Assembly: GCA_040793985.1 (NCBI GenBank)
Contig: JBFNJI010000046.1
Coordinates: 1 to 64,000, forward strand
DNA from: Thiodiazotropha sp040793985
Lineage (GTDB): Bacteria > Pseudomonadota > Gammaproteobacteria > Chromatiales > Chromatiaceae
Length of the DNA stretch: 64,000 nucleotides
Direction of reading: 5' to 3'
Of the stretch, positions 8,010-16,133 are shown piece by piece (position 1 is the stretch's first letter; each line of letters opens with the position of its first letter). Made by a program: the position numbers and the translations under genes. The notes under the pieces are model-generated. The model had not been told where the DNA came from and made no database searches. It was given only the letters and a program-made list of their open reading frames with translations.

Positions 8010-8878
8010 GGCTGGGTATCTCCAGATTTGTGGCCACCGTTCCAGGGCCGTCTATTAATACTGTAGACATCCTTACCCTGATGAAAAGGTATCAAAAGCA
8101 TTCCCGTGAGCCGGGTCGTCATTTTAGGGTCTCTCAACGAACTTATACCTATATCCATGCCCTGCTGTCCCAGACGGGGCTGTTGGCAGTAGGTACCCAT
8201 CAAGCGGTCCCAAAGCGAAAGGTTGAAGCCGAAATTACTGTTTGTCTCATTAGGCTCCACCGAGTGGTGCACGCGATGCATGTCGGGAGTCACGATGAGC
8301 AGGCGCAGTATCTTGTCTAGTGCTGTGGGGAGCCGGACATTGCCGTGATTGAACATTGCCATACCGTTCAATACCACCTCGAAAATGATCACCGCCACGA
8401 TCGGAGGACCCAGTGCGGCGATGGTGGTGATCTTGATCAGCATAGAGAGAATGATCTCGATGGGATGAAAACGGGCCCCGGTGGTGAGATCGTAATCCGG
8501 GTCGGCATGATGCACCCTGTGCAGTCGCCACAGCATCGGCACGGCATGCACCATCACATGCTGCAGATAGATCACCAGGTCCATCAGCAGAACCGCAATC
8601 ACGATGCTGAGCCAGAGGGGCAGGTCGACGGCGTTCAGCAGGCCCCAGCCGTTATCCGCGGCATGGCTTGCCATTCCCACCGCTGCCGCAGGGAACAGCA
8701 GACGCAGCAGCAGGCTGTTTAAAACCACGATGCCGATATTTCCGACCCAGCGTTGAGAGCGGGTATAGCGCCGTTTGCGGCATGGTGATGCCACTTCCCA
8801 CAGTGCCATAGCGGCGAAGATCGTGAAAAAGGCTGTGAGCCTGATTGAAAGTTCGTGGTCGAGTATAAAATCGGGCAT
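8006..8878 (-). CDS. Sterol desaturase / fatty acid hydroxylase family protein
   Basis: A membrane di-iron enzyme of about 290 residues with several transmembrane helices (LTAFFTIFAAMALWEVA, IGIVVLNSLLLRLLFPAAA, PLWLSIVIAVLLMDLVIYL). The histidine boxes that bind iron are visible: HVMVH near residue 107, HRVHH near 119-123, and MHRVHHS near residue 200. It would hydroxylate or desaturate an alkyl chain of a membrane lipid; the substrate cannot be deduced. Overlaps the downstream acidic-repeat gene by four bases. Confidence 0.9.
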   Translation of the reverse strand: MPDFILDHELSIRLTAFFTIFAAMALWEVASPCRKRRYTRSQRWVGNIGIVVLNSLLLRLLFPAAAVGMASHAADNGWGLLNAVDLPLWLSIVIAVLLMDLVIYLQHVMVHAVPMLWRLHRVHHADPDYDLTTGARFHPIEIILSMLIKITTIAALGPPIVAVIIFEVVLNGMAMFNHGNVRLPTALDKILRLLIVTPDMHRVHHSVEPNETNSNFGFNLSLWDRLMGTYCQQPRLGQQGMDIGISSLRDPKMTTRLTGMLLIPFHQGKDVYSINRRPWNGGHKSGDTQP

Positions 8879-9028
8879 GAGTGGTCTTGTGGGCGGTTTT
8901 TACCCTATTGGGGTATGGTAGCGTCTATAATTGTAAGGATATTATAAGTAAAACAGGGTAGGGAACCCCTCATTCATCTTCAGGGTGGCGATCTTAAGAC
9001 CCGCTAACTGTTAAAGAAGTATTTACTT

Positions 9029-9595
9029 ATGTTTGAGAAAGATCCACGCACCTTCGCTCCCGAATACAAGAACCTGTCGCCGGAACAGAAGGCGATGGTG
9101 AAGCTTGAAATCACCCTGACCAACTTCTTCAAGACCTTCGACAAGAGCATGTCGCGCTGGGAGAAGATGATCTATCCCATGCTGGTGGTCGTTGGGGTGC
9201 TTGGTCTCTCCGGGTTCTATCTCATCTACAACGTGACCACCGATATGCGTACCCTGACCGAGCAGGTGGATCCCCGCATGGAAGAGCACCTGCAGTCGAT
9301 GTCGGATAACATGGGCCAGTTGGCAAAGAACATCAATACCATGACTGGACAGATCACGGTATTGGTCGAGAAGATCGACAGCATGGAGCAGCATATAGCC
9401 ACCATGGACGGTAATATCGGCGTACTGGCCGTCGATGTGGGCAGTATGAAAAATAATTTGAATCTGATGACGGTGAATATGGCCGACATGAACCAGGCCA
9501 TGCGCACGATCACGGTAAATACCGGTTTCATGAGCCGCGACATCAATCAGATGGGGCGGCCTATGGACTTTATGAACTCCTTCACCCCCTGGTGA
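9029..9595 (+). CDS. One-TM coiled-coil protein with C-terminal RPM-F-NSF-PW motif (copy 1)
   Basis: 188 residues: a cytoplasmic N-terminus (KAMVKLEITLTNFFKTFDKSM), a single TM helix (MIYPMLVVVGVLGLSGFYLIYNV), then about 110 residues with Met, Asn, Thr and Asp at heptad spacing (MTGQITVLVEKIDSMEQHIA, MDGNIGVLAVDVGSMKNNLN), consistent with a long periplasmic coiled coil. It ends in GRPMDFMNSFTPW. The gene at 25332 encodes a shorter paralog with the same plan and ending (SRPMTFWNSFMPW). No known domain. The segment resembles the coiled coil of chemoreceptors, but the signalling domain is absent. Function unknown; see findings. Confidence 0.8.
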   Translation: MFEKDPRTFAPEYKNLSPEQKAMVKLEITLTNFFKTFDKSMSRWEKMIYPMLVVVGVLGLSGFYLIYNVTTDMRTLTEQVDPRMEEHLQSMSDNMGQLAKNINTMTGQITVLVEKIDSMEQHIATMDGNIGVLAVDVGSMKNNLNLMTVNMADMNQAMRTITVNTGFMSRDINQMGRPMDFMNSFTPW

Positions 9596-9634
9596 GAGTC
9601 AACCCCCGTGGCCTCTGTTGAATTGTAAGCGGAT

Positions 9635-10699
9635 TCAGGCGTTGCCCTTGTGCTTCATCCCTATGCCCTGTTGAGCCGCGAAATCGAGCATACGCTGGAT
9701 CGGTGTTACCGCACGGGCCCTGACCGCCGCATCGATATGGATCTCGTTCTCCCCTGAATCGAGGACCTGCTCCAGGTTTTGCAAGGCATTCATCCCCATC
9801 CATGGACAGTGCGCACAACTGACACAGGTCGCACCCTCACCGGCTGTGGGGGCCTCGATGAGGACCTTGTCCGGCGCCATCTGTTGCATTTTGTAGAAGA
9901 TTCCGCCATCGGTGGCGACGATGAACTCCTTGTTCTCCATTTCAGAGACGGCCTTGATCAATGCGGTGGTCGATCCGACAACATCGGCCTGGTCGATCAC
10001 ATTTTCCGGTGATTCCGGATGGACAAGTACCGCTGCTTCCGGGTGCAGGCGGCGGATACGCTCCAACGCCACAGACTTGAACTCTTCGTGGACCACGCAT
10101 GAGCCTGGCCACATCAGCATCTTCGCGCCGGTAAGTCGCGCAACATAGCTACCCAGGTGGCGGTCCGGGCCCCACAGGATCTTCTTGTCGTGTTCCGCCA
10201 AATGCTTAACGATGGGCAGGGCGATTCCCGAAGTCACGACCCAGTCGGAACGTGCCTTCACCTCGGCGCTGGTATTGGCATAGACCACCACCGTATGGTC
10301 TGGATGGGCATCACAGAAGGCAGTGAACTGATCGGCAGGACAGCCTTCGTCCAGAGAACAGGTGGCACCAAGGTCCGGCATGATGACCCGTTTTTCCGGA
10401 TTCAGGATTTTCGACGTCTCACCCATGAAGCGAACGCCGCAGACAACCAGGGTCTGTGCCGACTGGGCGGTGCCGAAACGGGCCATCTCCAGGGAGTCGG
10501 CGACGCAGCCGCCGCTCTCTTCAGCAAGCGCCTGCAGCTCCGCATCGGTGTAGTAATGGGCAACCAGGACGGCATCTTGCTCCTTCAGCTTAATCCTGAT
10601 GCGATCCTTCAGGGCCTGCTTTTCGGCGTCACTGAGGGAGGGCCACTGCGGGTGATCTGGAACTTCTATCTTGGGAAGTTTGAGGGCTTGGGGATTCAT
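9635..10699 (-). CDS. nadA: Quinolinate synthase
   Basis: Condenses iminoaspartate with dihydroxyacetone phosphate to give quinolinate in NAD biosynthesis; a 4Fe-4S dehydratase-like enzyme. Hallmarks: VLVAHYYTDAELQALAEESGG, SLEMARFG, CGVRFMGETSKILNPEK, ADVVGSTTALIKAV and the C-terminal CVSCAHCPWMGMNALQNLEQ, which carries the cluster cysteines. 354 residues, the usual proteobacterial length. The upstream NUDIX/NrtR-like gene ends 15 bp before the nadA ATG on the same strand, so the two should form one transcript. nadB is not in the window. Confidence 0.97.
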   Translation of the reverse strand: MNPQALKLPKIEVPDHPQWPSLSDAEKQALKDRIRIKLKEQDAVLVAHYYTDAELQALAEESGGCVADSLEMARFGTAQSAQTLVVCGVRFMGETSKILNPEKRVIMPDLGATCSLDEGCPADQFTAFCDAHPDHTVVVYANTSAEVKARSDWVVTSGIALPIVKHLAEHDKKILWGPDRHLGSYVARLTGAKMLMWPGSCVVHEEFKSVALERIRRLHPEAAVLVHPESPENVIDQADVVGSTTALIKAVSEMENKEFIVATDGGIFYKMQQMAPDKVLIEAPTAGEGATCVSCAHCPWMGMNALQNLEQVLDSGENEIHIDAAVRARAVTPIQRMLDFAAQQGIGMKHKGNA

Positions 10700-10714
10700 C
10701 TGATTCTCAATGTT

Positions 10715-11395
10715 CTACTTTATGATCTCGACCCGGGAAGGGTTGATGAGCTGATAGGTTTTCGCGGGTCTGTGGTTACCGCTGCGGCAGTAGTCGCCGG
10801 TCTCCTCTATGATCTTTCGGGCAAGTATCCCCTTGCGGAAGTTCCGTTTATCGAGATCGGCATTGAGCAGAGTCTCGTAGACGGATTGCAGTTGGCTGAG
10901 GGTGAAATGGTGTGGCAGCATTTGAAACGCAATGGTGGAATAACTCAGTTTTGACAGCAACCGCTGGCGAGCCAACTGAATGATCTCGCTATGATCGAAG
11001 GCGAGCTCCGGTAGCTCATTAATGGGAAACCACTCTGCGAGCGCCGCATCGCTGGCGGCCTTGGGCGATAGGCTGTCGGATTGGCTCAGGGCAAAATAGG
11101 TGACACTGATGACCCTTTCCCGCGGATCGCGCTGTGGCGTACCGAAGGTGTAGAGCTGTTCCAGGTAGACACCCGCGATACCGGTCTCCTCCATCAACTC
11201 TCGCTTGGCGCATGTCTCAATGTCCTCATCTATGTCCAGGAATCCGCCCGGCAGAGCCCACATCCCCTGATAGGGTTGGTTGCCACGCTGAATCAACAGC
11301 ACGGACAGGGCCTGCTGGCGGATGGTGAACAGCGCAATATCGGTAGTAACCGCCGGGTGGGGGTAGTCATAACAGTGTTTCTGCTTTATGGCCAT
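10715..11395 (-). CDS. NUDIX domain protein with NrtR-like winged-helix C-terminus
   Basis: Residues about 15-145 form a NUDIX domain with a full signature (GFLDID-E, then RELMEETGI, matching GX5EX7REUXEEXGU), preceded by WALPGG. The last 80 residues (TLSQLQSVYETLLNADLDKR, NFRKGILARKIIEETGDYCR) are the winged-helix typical of NrtR regulators and of the COG4111/NrtR-type ADP-ribose hydrolases. NrtR proteins repress NAD genes and are released by ADP-ribose. Placement directly before nadA supports an NAD-control role. The intact NUDIX motif allows catalytic activity as well. The ATG at 11395 is preferred over the TTG at 11422. A palindrome at 11459-11480 is a candidate operator. Confidence 0.85.
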   Translation of the reverse strand: MAIKQKHCYDYPHPAVTTDIALFTIRQQALSVLLIQRGNQPYQGMWALPGGFLDIDEDIETCAKRELMEETGIAGVYLEQLYTFGTPQRDPRERVISVTYFALSQSDSLSPKAASDAALAEWFPINELPELAFDHSEIIQLARQRLLSKLSYSTIAFQMLPHHFTLSQLQSVYETLLNADLDKRNFRKGILARKIIEETGDYCRSGNHRPAKTYQLINPSRVEIIK

Positions 11396-11458
11396 GTATC
11401 TGTCTGACGATAGCGCTTGCAATGGCGGGTCTGGAGACCGCCCGGGTCGTTTTGCTTA

Positions 11459-11480
11459 GTGTATCAAATACACATTTGAT
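11459..11480. promoter_or_regulatory. Overlapping palindromes, candidate NrtR operator
   Basis: GTGTAT-CAA-ATACAC (11459-11473) is a perfect palindrome, and it overlaps a second one, ATCAAAT-ACAC-ATTTGAT (11463-11480). They lie 64 bp upstream of the NUDIX/nadA transcription unit and also upstream of the HDOD gene on the other strand. Binding by the encoded NrtR-like protein is inferred from position only. Confidence 0.45.
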
Positions 11481-11614
11481 TAACCAGCACGGTTCCCCCT
11501 CCTCCGGGTGGAAGCGCGTGCGTTTCGCAAGGGCCCGTGCGAGGTTAAAGATCGCTTTCAAAATGCCGCTAAATACCTAAGTAGAAAGATATCCTTATTC
11601 GAATTAGCGCCAGT

Positions 11615-12481
11615 ATGCACACCACCAACCAGGCAAAGCACAGGGTCCAAAAGCTGCAATACCTGCCGCCGCTTTCGGCGACGGCCAGCCGTCTCCTGGC
11701 CATGGTGGGCGACGACAGATTTTCTCTGGAAGAGCTGGCGCTTGTCATCAAGCAGGATCCGGGACTGAGTGCCAGGCTGCTCGGGCTTGCCAACTCAGCC
11801 TACTTTGGCCAAAAGAATCCGATACTTACCATCGAGGATGCGATTATCAGGGTTTTGGGCTTGAATATGGTGAAGAGCCTCGCATTCAGTATCGCCGTCA
11901 GTGGCGTTTTCGAATCCTCAGCCTGTAGCAGCTTCGATCTGCATGAGTATTGGTGCCATGCGTTATCGATCGCCACGTTATCCCGGCAAATCAGCCTTGC
12001 TGTCAAGAGTGAAGATCCCCCCGATGCGGATGGTGTCTATCTTGCGGGTCTGCTGTTCGATATCGGCGTGCTCGTGTTGGTACACGAGTTTCCTGAGGAG
12101 TATGCCAGGGTTCTGACGATGTCGAGGCAGCAGCCGGACAGGGACCGGTTGCAACTGGAAATTGAGATCATAGGCACTGATCATCGTCAGGCTGCGGCGT
12201 GGCTTGGTCATCGCTGGCATCTGCCAGACAGGATTATCCATATCATCTCCCAGTCAGAGAAAGATGTTGCCGCATCGAAGAGTGCGTGTGAAGCAAATCT
12301 GGTTGGTAGTGTGGCGGAGTGGATTAAGCGGCCCCTGCAAGACGAATCGGAATCGAACCAAAACCCGCCTGAGTTGGAAAACAGTTGCGGGCTGTCGAGT
12401 GAACGGCTTCAGGCTATCAGGGGCGGTTTCCTGGAAAAGGAAGAGGAGATTCATGTGATTGCTAGTATGCTGGCCAAATAG
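11615..12481 (+). CDS. HDOD domain protein
   Basis: A signalling output domain related to HD phosphohydrolases but without the catalytic HD pair. The HDOD region spans about residues 10-210: LPPLSATASRLLAMVGD, LALVIKQDPGLSARLLGLANSAYFG, EDAIIRVLGLNMVKSLAFSI, AGLLFDIGVLVLVHEFPEE, and HRQAAAWLGHRW. 288 residues, no TM. The end overlaps the start of the downstream diguanylate cyclase region, so the two genes form an operon and probably act together in c-di-GMP or stress signalling. No biochemical activity can be assigned. Confidence 0.92.
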   Translation: MHTTNQAKHRVQKLQYLPPLSATASRLLAMVGDDRFSLEELALVIKQDPGLSARLLGLANSAYFGQKNPILTIEDAIIRVLGLNMVKSLAFSIAVSGVFESSACSSFDLHEYWCHALSIATLSRQISLAVKSEDPPDADGVYLAGLLFDIGVLVLVHEFPEEYARVLTMSRQQPDRDRLQLEIEIIGTDHRQAAAWLGHRWHLPDRIIHIISQSEKDVAASKSACEANLVGSVAEWIKRPLQDESESNQNPPELENSCGLSSERLQAIRGGFLEKEEEIHVIASMLAK

Positions 12482-12494
12482 ACTGGGGTGTAAA

Positions 12495-13673
12495 GTGGAT
12501 CTCTCCTTTAATCAGACTTCCATGGATTTACGAGAGCGCTTCTTCAGCCTGCTCGATTCCCTCTCTGCCTTGCGCGCTCTCTCTCAGATCAATCTTGAAG
12601 GTATCAGTGAAGAGGAGCTGATCGCCAAGGCATTGGACGAACTGGTACGTTATCAGAATGTGGAGAACTGCTCGGTTTTTAGCATCGATGGGGGAGTGCT
12701 GGACTGCGTCATCGGGATCAGCCTCGATGAAGCCCACGCAGAGTTTATCGGTAGTGAACGGATAAGACAGGTCAGGGAAACCATGAGTTTCAAGCCGGGG
12801 GAGGGCATCGCGGGTATCGCCTATTCCACTGGCCAGTTGCAGTATTGCCGCAACTGTTCGCAGAGTGATGATTTTTTACTCAATACCCTTTCAGGCGGGG
12901 AGCTCCCGGGATCGCTGATCAGCGCTCCGATCAAGATGGGTGACAAGGTGCTCGGAGTATTGAATGCTTCCCACCCCCTTCCCGAGTATTTCGAACCTTG
13001 GCAACAGCATACCTTGAGTCTCTTCTGCAGCTGTCTCGGCCAGATCATGTATAACCACAGGCTGCTCAACAATCTGGAGACGGAGGTTGCACAGCGTACT
13101 CGGGAATTGAAAGAGGCGCTTAACGAGGCGGAAGCGCACCGCAAGCGCTACCAGCAGCTGCTGACTGTCGACGAGCTGACCGGACTGCATAATCGGCGCT
13201 ACTTTTTCTCCGAGGCAGAGGCCTTGCTATCGAGGGCAATTCGCCATGAGCAGAGCTGTAGCTTGCTCCTGGTCGATATGGACTATTTCAAACGCATCAA
13301 CGATCAATGGGGCCAACAGGTAGGTGACCAGGTACTTATCGCCATAGCCAAGGTGCTAAAAGAGGAGGCACGTGGGGGTGACGTTCTCGCCCGCGTGGGC
13401 GGTGAAGAGTTTGCGGTGATGCTCGCTGAAACGGGGATCGGTGGCGCCGATCTGATGGCGCAACGCATCCAGGAACGCCTGGCCAAGATCGACACGGGGC
13501 GTGACCTGGTTGGATTGAGCCTTACTGCCTGCATCGGGATGACGGCCCTCTCCACTGACTACGACCGCGAGTTATCCGTCAGCGAGTTGCTCGATCAGCT
13601 CTACTCCAAGGCTGATCGTGCCATGTACGAGTGCAAACGCGAAGGCCACAATAGCCGCAAGCGCTTTCTCTAA
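12495..13673 (+). CDS. GAF-GGDEF diguanylate cyclase
   Basis: Makes c-di-GMP from two GTP. Residues about 40-190 form a GAF sensor (ENCSVFSIDGG, GEGIAGIAYSTGQLQYCRN, SLISAPIKMGDKVLGVLNAS). A short coiled coil (QRTRELKEALNEAEAHRKRY) links to the GGDEF domain (LLTVDELTGLHNRRYF). The catalytic loop reads VGGEEF (active form), with an RGGD I-site five residues upstream, so product inhibition is expected. The two cysteines in the GAF part (YCRNC) could sense redox or a metal. Start: the GTG at 12495 follows GGGGT; the ATG at 12522 is the alternative. The HDOD gene stop lies just upstream (12481). Confidence 0.92.
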   Translation: MDLSFNQTSMDLRERFFSLLDSLSALRALSQINLEGISEEELIAKALDELVRYQNVENCSVFSIDGGVLDCVIGISLDEAHAEFIGSERIRQVRETMSFKPGEGIAGIAYSTGQLQYCRNCSQSDDFLLNTLSGGELPGSLISAPIKMGDKVLGVLNASHPLPEYFEPWQQHTLSLFCSCLGQIMYNHRLLNNLETEVAQRTRELKEALNEAEAHRKRYQQLLTVDELTGLHNRRYFFSEAEALLSRAIRHEQSCSLLLVDMDYFKRINDQWGQQVGDQVLIAIAKVLKEEARGGDVLARVGGEEFAVMLAETGIGGADLMAQRIQERLAKIDTGRDLVGLSLTACIGMTALSTDYDRELSVSELLDQLYSKADRAMYECKREGHNSRKRFL

Positions 13674-13730
13674 TCCCCGGTGCGCCGCGATTGGCTCACA
13701 GTGCCATGTCATGCCGTCCGGCACTGTCTC

Positions 13731-15239
13731 TCAAACTCGCTCCTCAGCCATCTCTGGCGCAGATTCGCTGCTGCTCGCTGTCTGCTCTGCGGCAAGCAGT
13801 TTTTCACTGCCCGACGGATTGGTGAACTGGTCATTGAGGGTTTGAATATAGGTGTCCGTTGCCTGCAAGACCGCTCTCAGCTGCTTCCTTGATCTGCCTC
13901 CCCACCCGGCCGGGTTCTTGCTGAAGATGGACCGCCAAGGCTTGGTGCTGCGCAGGAAGGCGCTGATGGGATTGCCCTTGATACCCGTGCCGGCAAGCTG
14001 CTTGCGCAAGCCTTTCAGCAGGCTGCGGGCGGCGACCTTTCTTACCGTAAAGTGGATGGCTGTCAAGAGAATCAGCACCAGGGCGATAATCACCCAGGGC
14101 AACGGGGAGTTGAAGCCGTTCTCCAACCAGGGTGGGGCAAAGGTGAAGCCCTGCCAATAACCGGCGTTAAACGAGAAGATCAGCAGCCCGAGGAGCAGGC
14201 CGCCCATGAGCAGGGCATCGCCCAACAAGACCCGTTTCTTCCAACGCTCGAGGGTGGCGGTGACCAGGGGTATGCTGCGCTCCTCGATATCCCGGGCAGT
14301 CTTCTCCAGGGCGCCGACGATGCGGTAGGCGCGCTCGATTTCGACCTCTTCCATGCGGCTGTGGATCTCCTTGAGGTCGATGTCGCGTTTCGTTTCATAG
14401 CGATTGCGCAGGGCCTCGTCCTCGATCGGGACCGCTGCATCGGGATTGTAGACCGCATAGAAGCGACCGGCGGTGAGGCCGCGTTCACCCAACGCGCGCT
14501 GCCAGGCCGCGATGACATCCTCCGGGTTGTTCTCTCTCGCGGTGGTGTCGATCTGATTCAGGATATAGAGGAATTTGCCGGTGTCGTTGCGGTGAATGGT
14601 GCGTTCGATCAGATGACTCAGGGTATCCTGCATCGCACCGGGCTCCGGATGACGGGCATCGAAAAAGACCAGTACCAGGTCGGACAGATCGATGATGTGA
14701 TCGGTAATGCGCAGGGTTGAGGTGCGCTGGGCATCGGCATCGAATCCCGGGGAGTCGATGAGGATCTTACCCCGCAGTTTTTCACTGGGAGATGTCTTGA
14801 GCTGCAGATAGGCGTCGATGCGGTCGCCTTCACCCTTCGCCACCTTTTCGATCTCATCCGACATCTGGTAGAAGGGAAAGCGGGGATCGGAGTCGAGCGC
14901 CACCCCCGGGAGGGCATGAGCGGTCGCCTCTTTGCTGTAGCAGATGACAGTGAACCTGTCGTCCACAGCCTGATTGCCGGAGCGCTGCAGGGGGGTGCCG
15001 ATATAGTGGTTGATGAAAGTCGATTTGCCGGCGGAGAAGGTGCCGAGGACAGAGATCAGGGGCCACCAGGGTATCTGCATGGCAAAGGAGTTGTCCCCAT
15101 CCAGCAGCCCGAGTCGAAAGGCGACTTCATCGAGCTGGCGAAAGCTCTGCACGGTGCTGAGGAGGATTGGGTTTTCCTGTTCCAGGTGGGTTTCTAGGTG
15201 TTGCAGGCGTGCCTCTATGACCTGTCCGGCTGGATGCAT
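13731..15239 (-). CDS. Dynamin-like GTPase with C-terminal membrane segments
   Basis: A 502-residue protein with a dynamin-family GTPase domain: P-loop GTFSAGKSTFINHYIG near residue 65, G3 motif IDSPGFDAD, and G4 motif NQIDT. A helical middle region (YRIVGALEKTARDIEER) is followed by two hydrophobic segments (about residues 340-360, LLMGGLLLGLLIFSF, and about 385-405, WVIIALVLILLTAIHFTV) and a basic C-terminal region (ATDTYIQTLNDQF). Bacterial dynamin-like proteins remodel or hold membranes; here the role is unknown. Transcribed alone, convergent with the diguanylate cyclase gene. Confidence 0.88.
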   Translation of the reverse strand: MHPAGQVIEARLQHLETHLEQENPILLSTVQSFRQLDEVAFRLGLLDGDNSFAMQIPWWPLISVLGTFSAGKSTFINHYIGTPLQRSGNQAVDDRFTVICYSKEATAHALPGVALDSDPRFPFYQMSDEIEKVAKGEGDRIDAYLQLKTSPSEKLRGKILIDSPGFDADAQRTSTLRITDHIIDLSDLVLVFFDARHPEPGAMQDTLSHLIERTIHRNDTGKFLYILNQIDTTARENNPEDVIAAWQRALGERGLTAGRFYAVYNPDAAVPIEDEALRNRYETKRDIDLKEIHSRMEEVEIERAYRIVGALEKTARDIEERSIPLVTATLERWKKRVLLGDALLMGGLLLGLLIFSFNAGYWQGFTFAPPWLENGFNSPLPWVIIALVLILLTAIHFTVRKVAARSLLKGLRKQLAGTGIKGNPISAFLRSTKPWRSIFSKNPAGWGGRSRKQLRAVLQATDTYIQTLNDQFTNPSGSEKLLAAEQTASSSESAPEMAEERV

Positions 15240-15678
15240 GGTTCTCTCACTCCTCGGTTTTTCCGGCTCGCGGGTTGCTTATTCTGGTTTATGATTCTGC
15301 AATGAATCGTCGCTTTCAGACCTTCAACATTATCTTAATGCCTGCCTGGTTGGTGTACATAGTTTTTTTTAACATGTTGACAGTTTTCGTGGAGATCGGG
15401 TGTCGATTTTTGGGCGCCAGCCGAGAGGGAGGGAATTTACCCTATTCATTACCTGTGAATTTCGCCAAAGCTGAGCCTTTTAAACTCGCTTATGTTACTG
15501 AAAGTAAAAATAATATTATAATTTGCTGATATTCTTAAATAAATGATTTATAATGGTTTCTGATGAAATTTGTCGGTTGCAATGGCACTCGCCTTCGTAG
15601 ATACTGGCAAATTCTTAAGTAGGGTTTGATTACGCCTACAGATGAAAAAAACGTAAAGAATTAGTGGAGGGGACCGAG
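15240..15678. other. AT-rich intergenic region
   Basis: About 440 bp between the dynamin-like gene and the SCP2-like gene, markedly richer in A+T than its surroundings. It contains TATAAT-like boxes (around 15515 and 15549), so promoters for the plus-strand gene at 15679 are likely. An 84-codon reading frame is possible (15275-15529), but it lacks a ribosome-binding site and I do not call it a gene. Confidence 0.6.
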
Positions 15679-16074
15679 ATGGCAGAACTGTTTTCCGAGG
15701 CATGGATGAGTGAATTTGCGACCCACTGGAATGCGGAGCCGGAATTGGCCGATGCCTTGGCGCAAATCGGCTTCAATAGCGTAATCGGCTATGGGTTCGA
15801 TGGCGACGCTTCGCCGAGAGGGGTGCTTGTGGTGGAGAATGGCAAGGCGGCGAGCGGCGAGGCCTACAACGGTCAGACCTTGAACTGGGATATCCGTGCT
15901 ACTGAAGATCAATGGAATAAGTGGATAGCGAAGCCGCCTGGCATGATGGGGCTTGGCATGGCCTTCACCTCCCGCAAGATGAAGTTCGAGATCGGTGACT
16001 ATTCATCAATGATCAAGGATCCGCGCATGGCGGGTCCTTTCATCAAGAGTTTTGCCGTCATGGGACGTGTCTGA
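15679..16074 (+). CDS. SCP2 sterol-binding-like domain protein
   Basis: 131 residues; the ATG at 15679 follows GGAGGGG. A soluble single-domain protein with the SCP2 pattern: SEFATHWNAEPELADALAQIGF, SPRGVLVVENGKAASGE, then a strand-rich end (AFTSRKMKFEIGDYSSMIKD) and a final helix. SCP2 domains bind hydrophobic ligands such as acyl chains or polyprenoids. It lies 60 bp before the RND adaptor gene in the same direction and may be co-transcribed with the pump, but a functional link is only inferred. No signal peptide. Confidence 0.75.
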   Translation: MAELFSEAWMSEFATHWNAEPELADALAQIGFNSVIGYGFDGDASPRGVLVVENGKAASGEAYNGQTLNWDIRATEDQWNKWIAKPPGMMGLGMAFTSRKMKFEIGDYSSMIKDPRMAGPFIKSFAVMGRV

Positions 16075-16133
16075 GAGACAAGTCGAAGCAGGATTTCTCT
16101 AACGTGTGAATCAACACTAGGTAGTAGTGAGAT

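Noticed and set aside
15275..15529. 84-codon plus-strand frame in the AT-rich gap
   Set aside because: No ribosome-binding site, low-complexity AT-rich sequence; only an N-terminal hydrophobic stretch argues for it.
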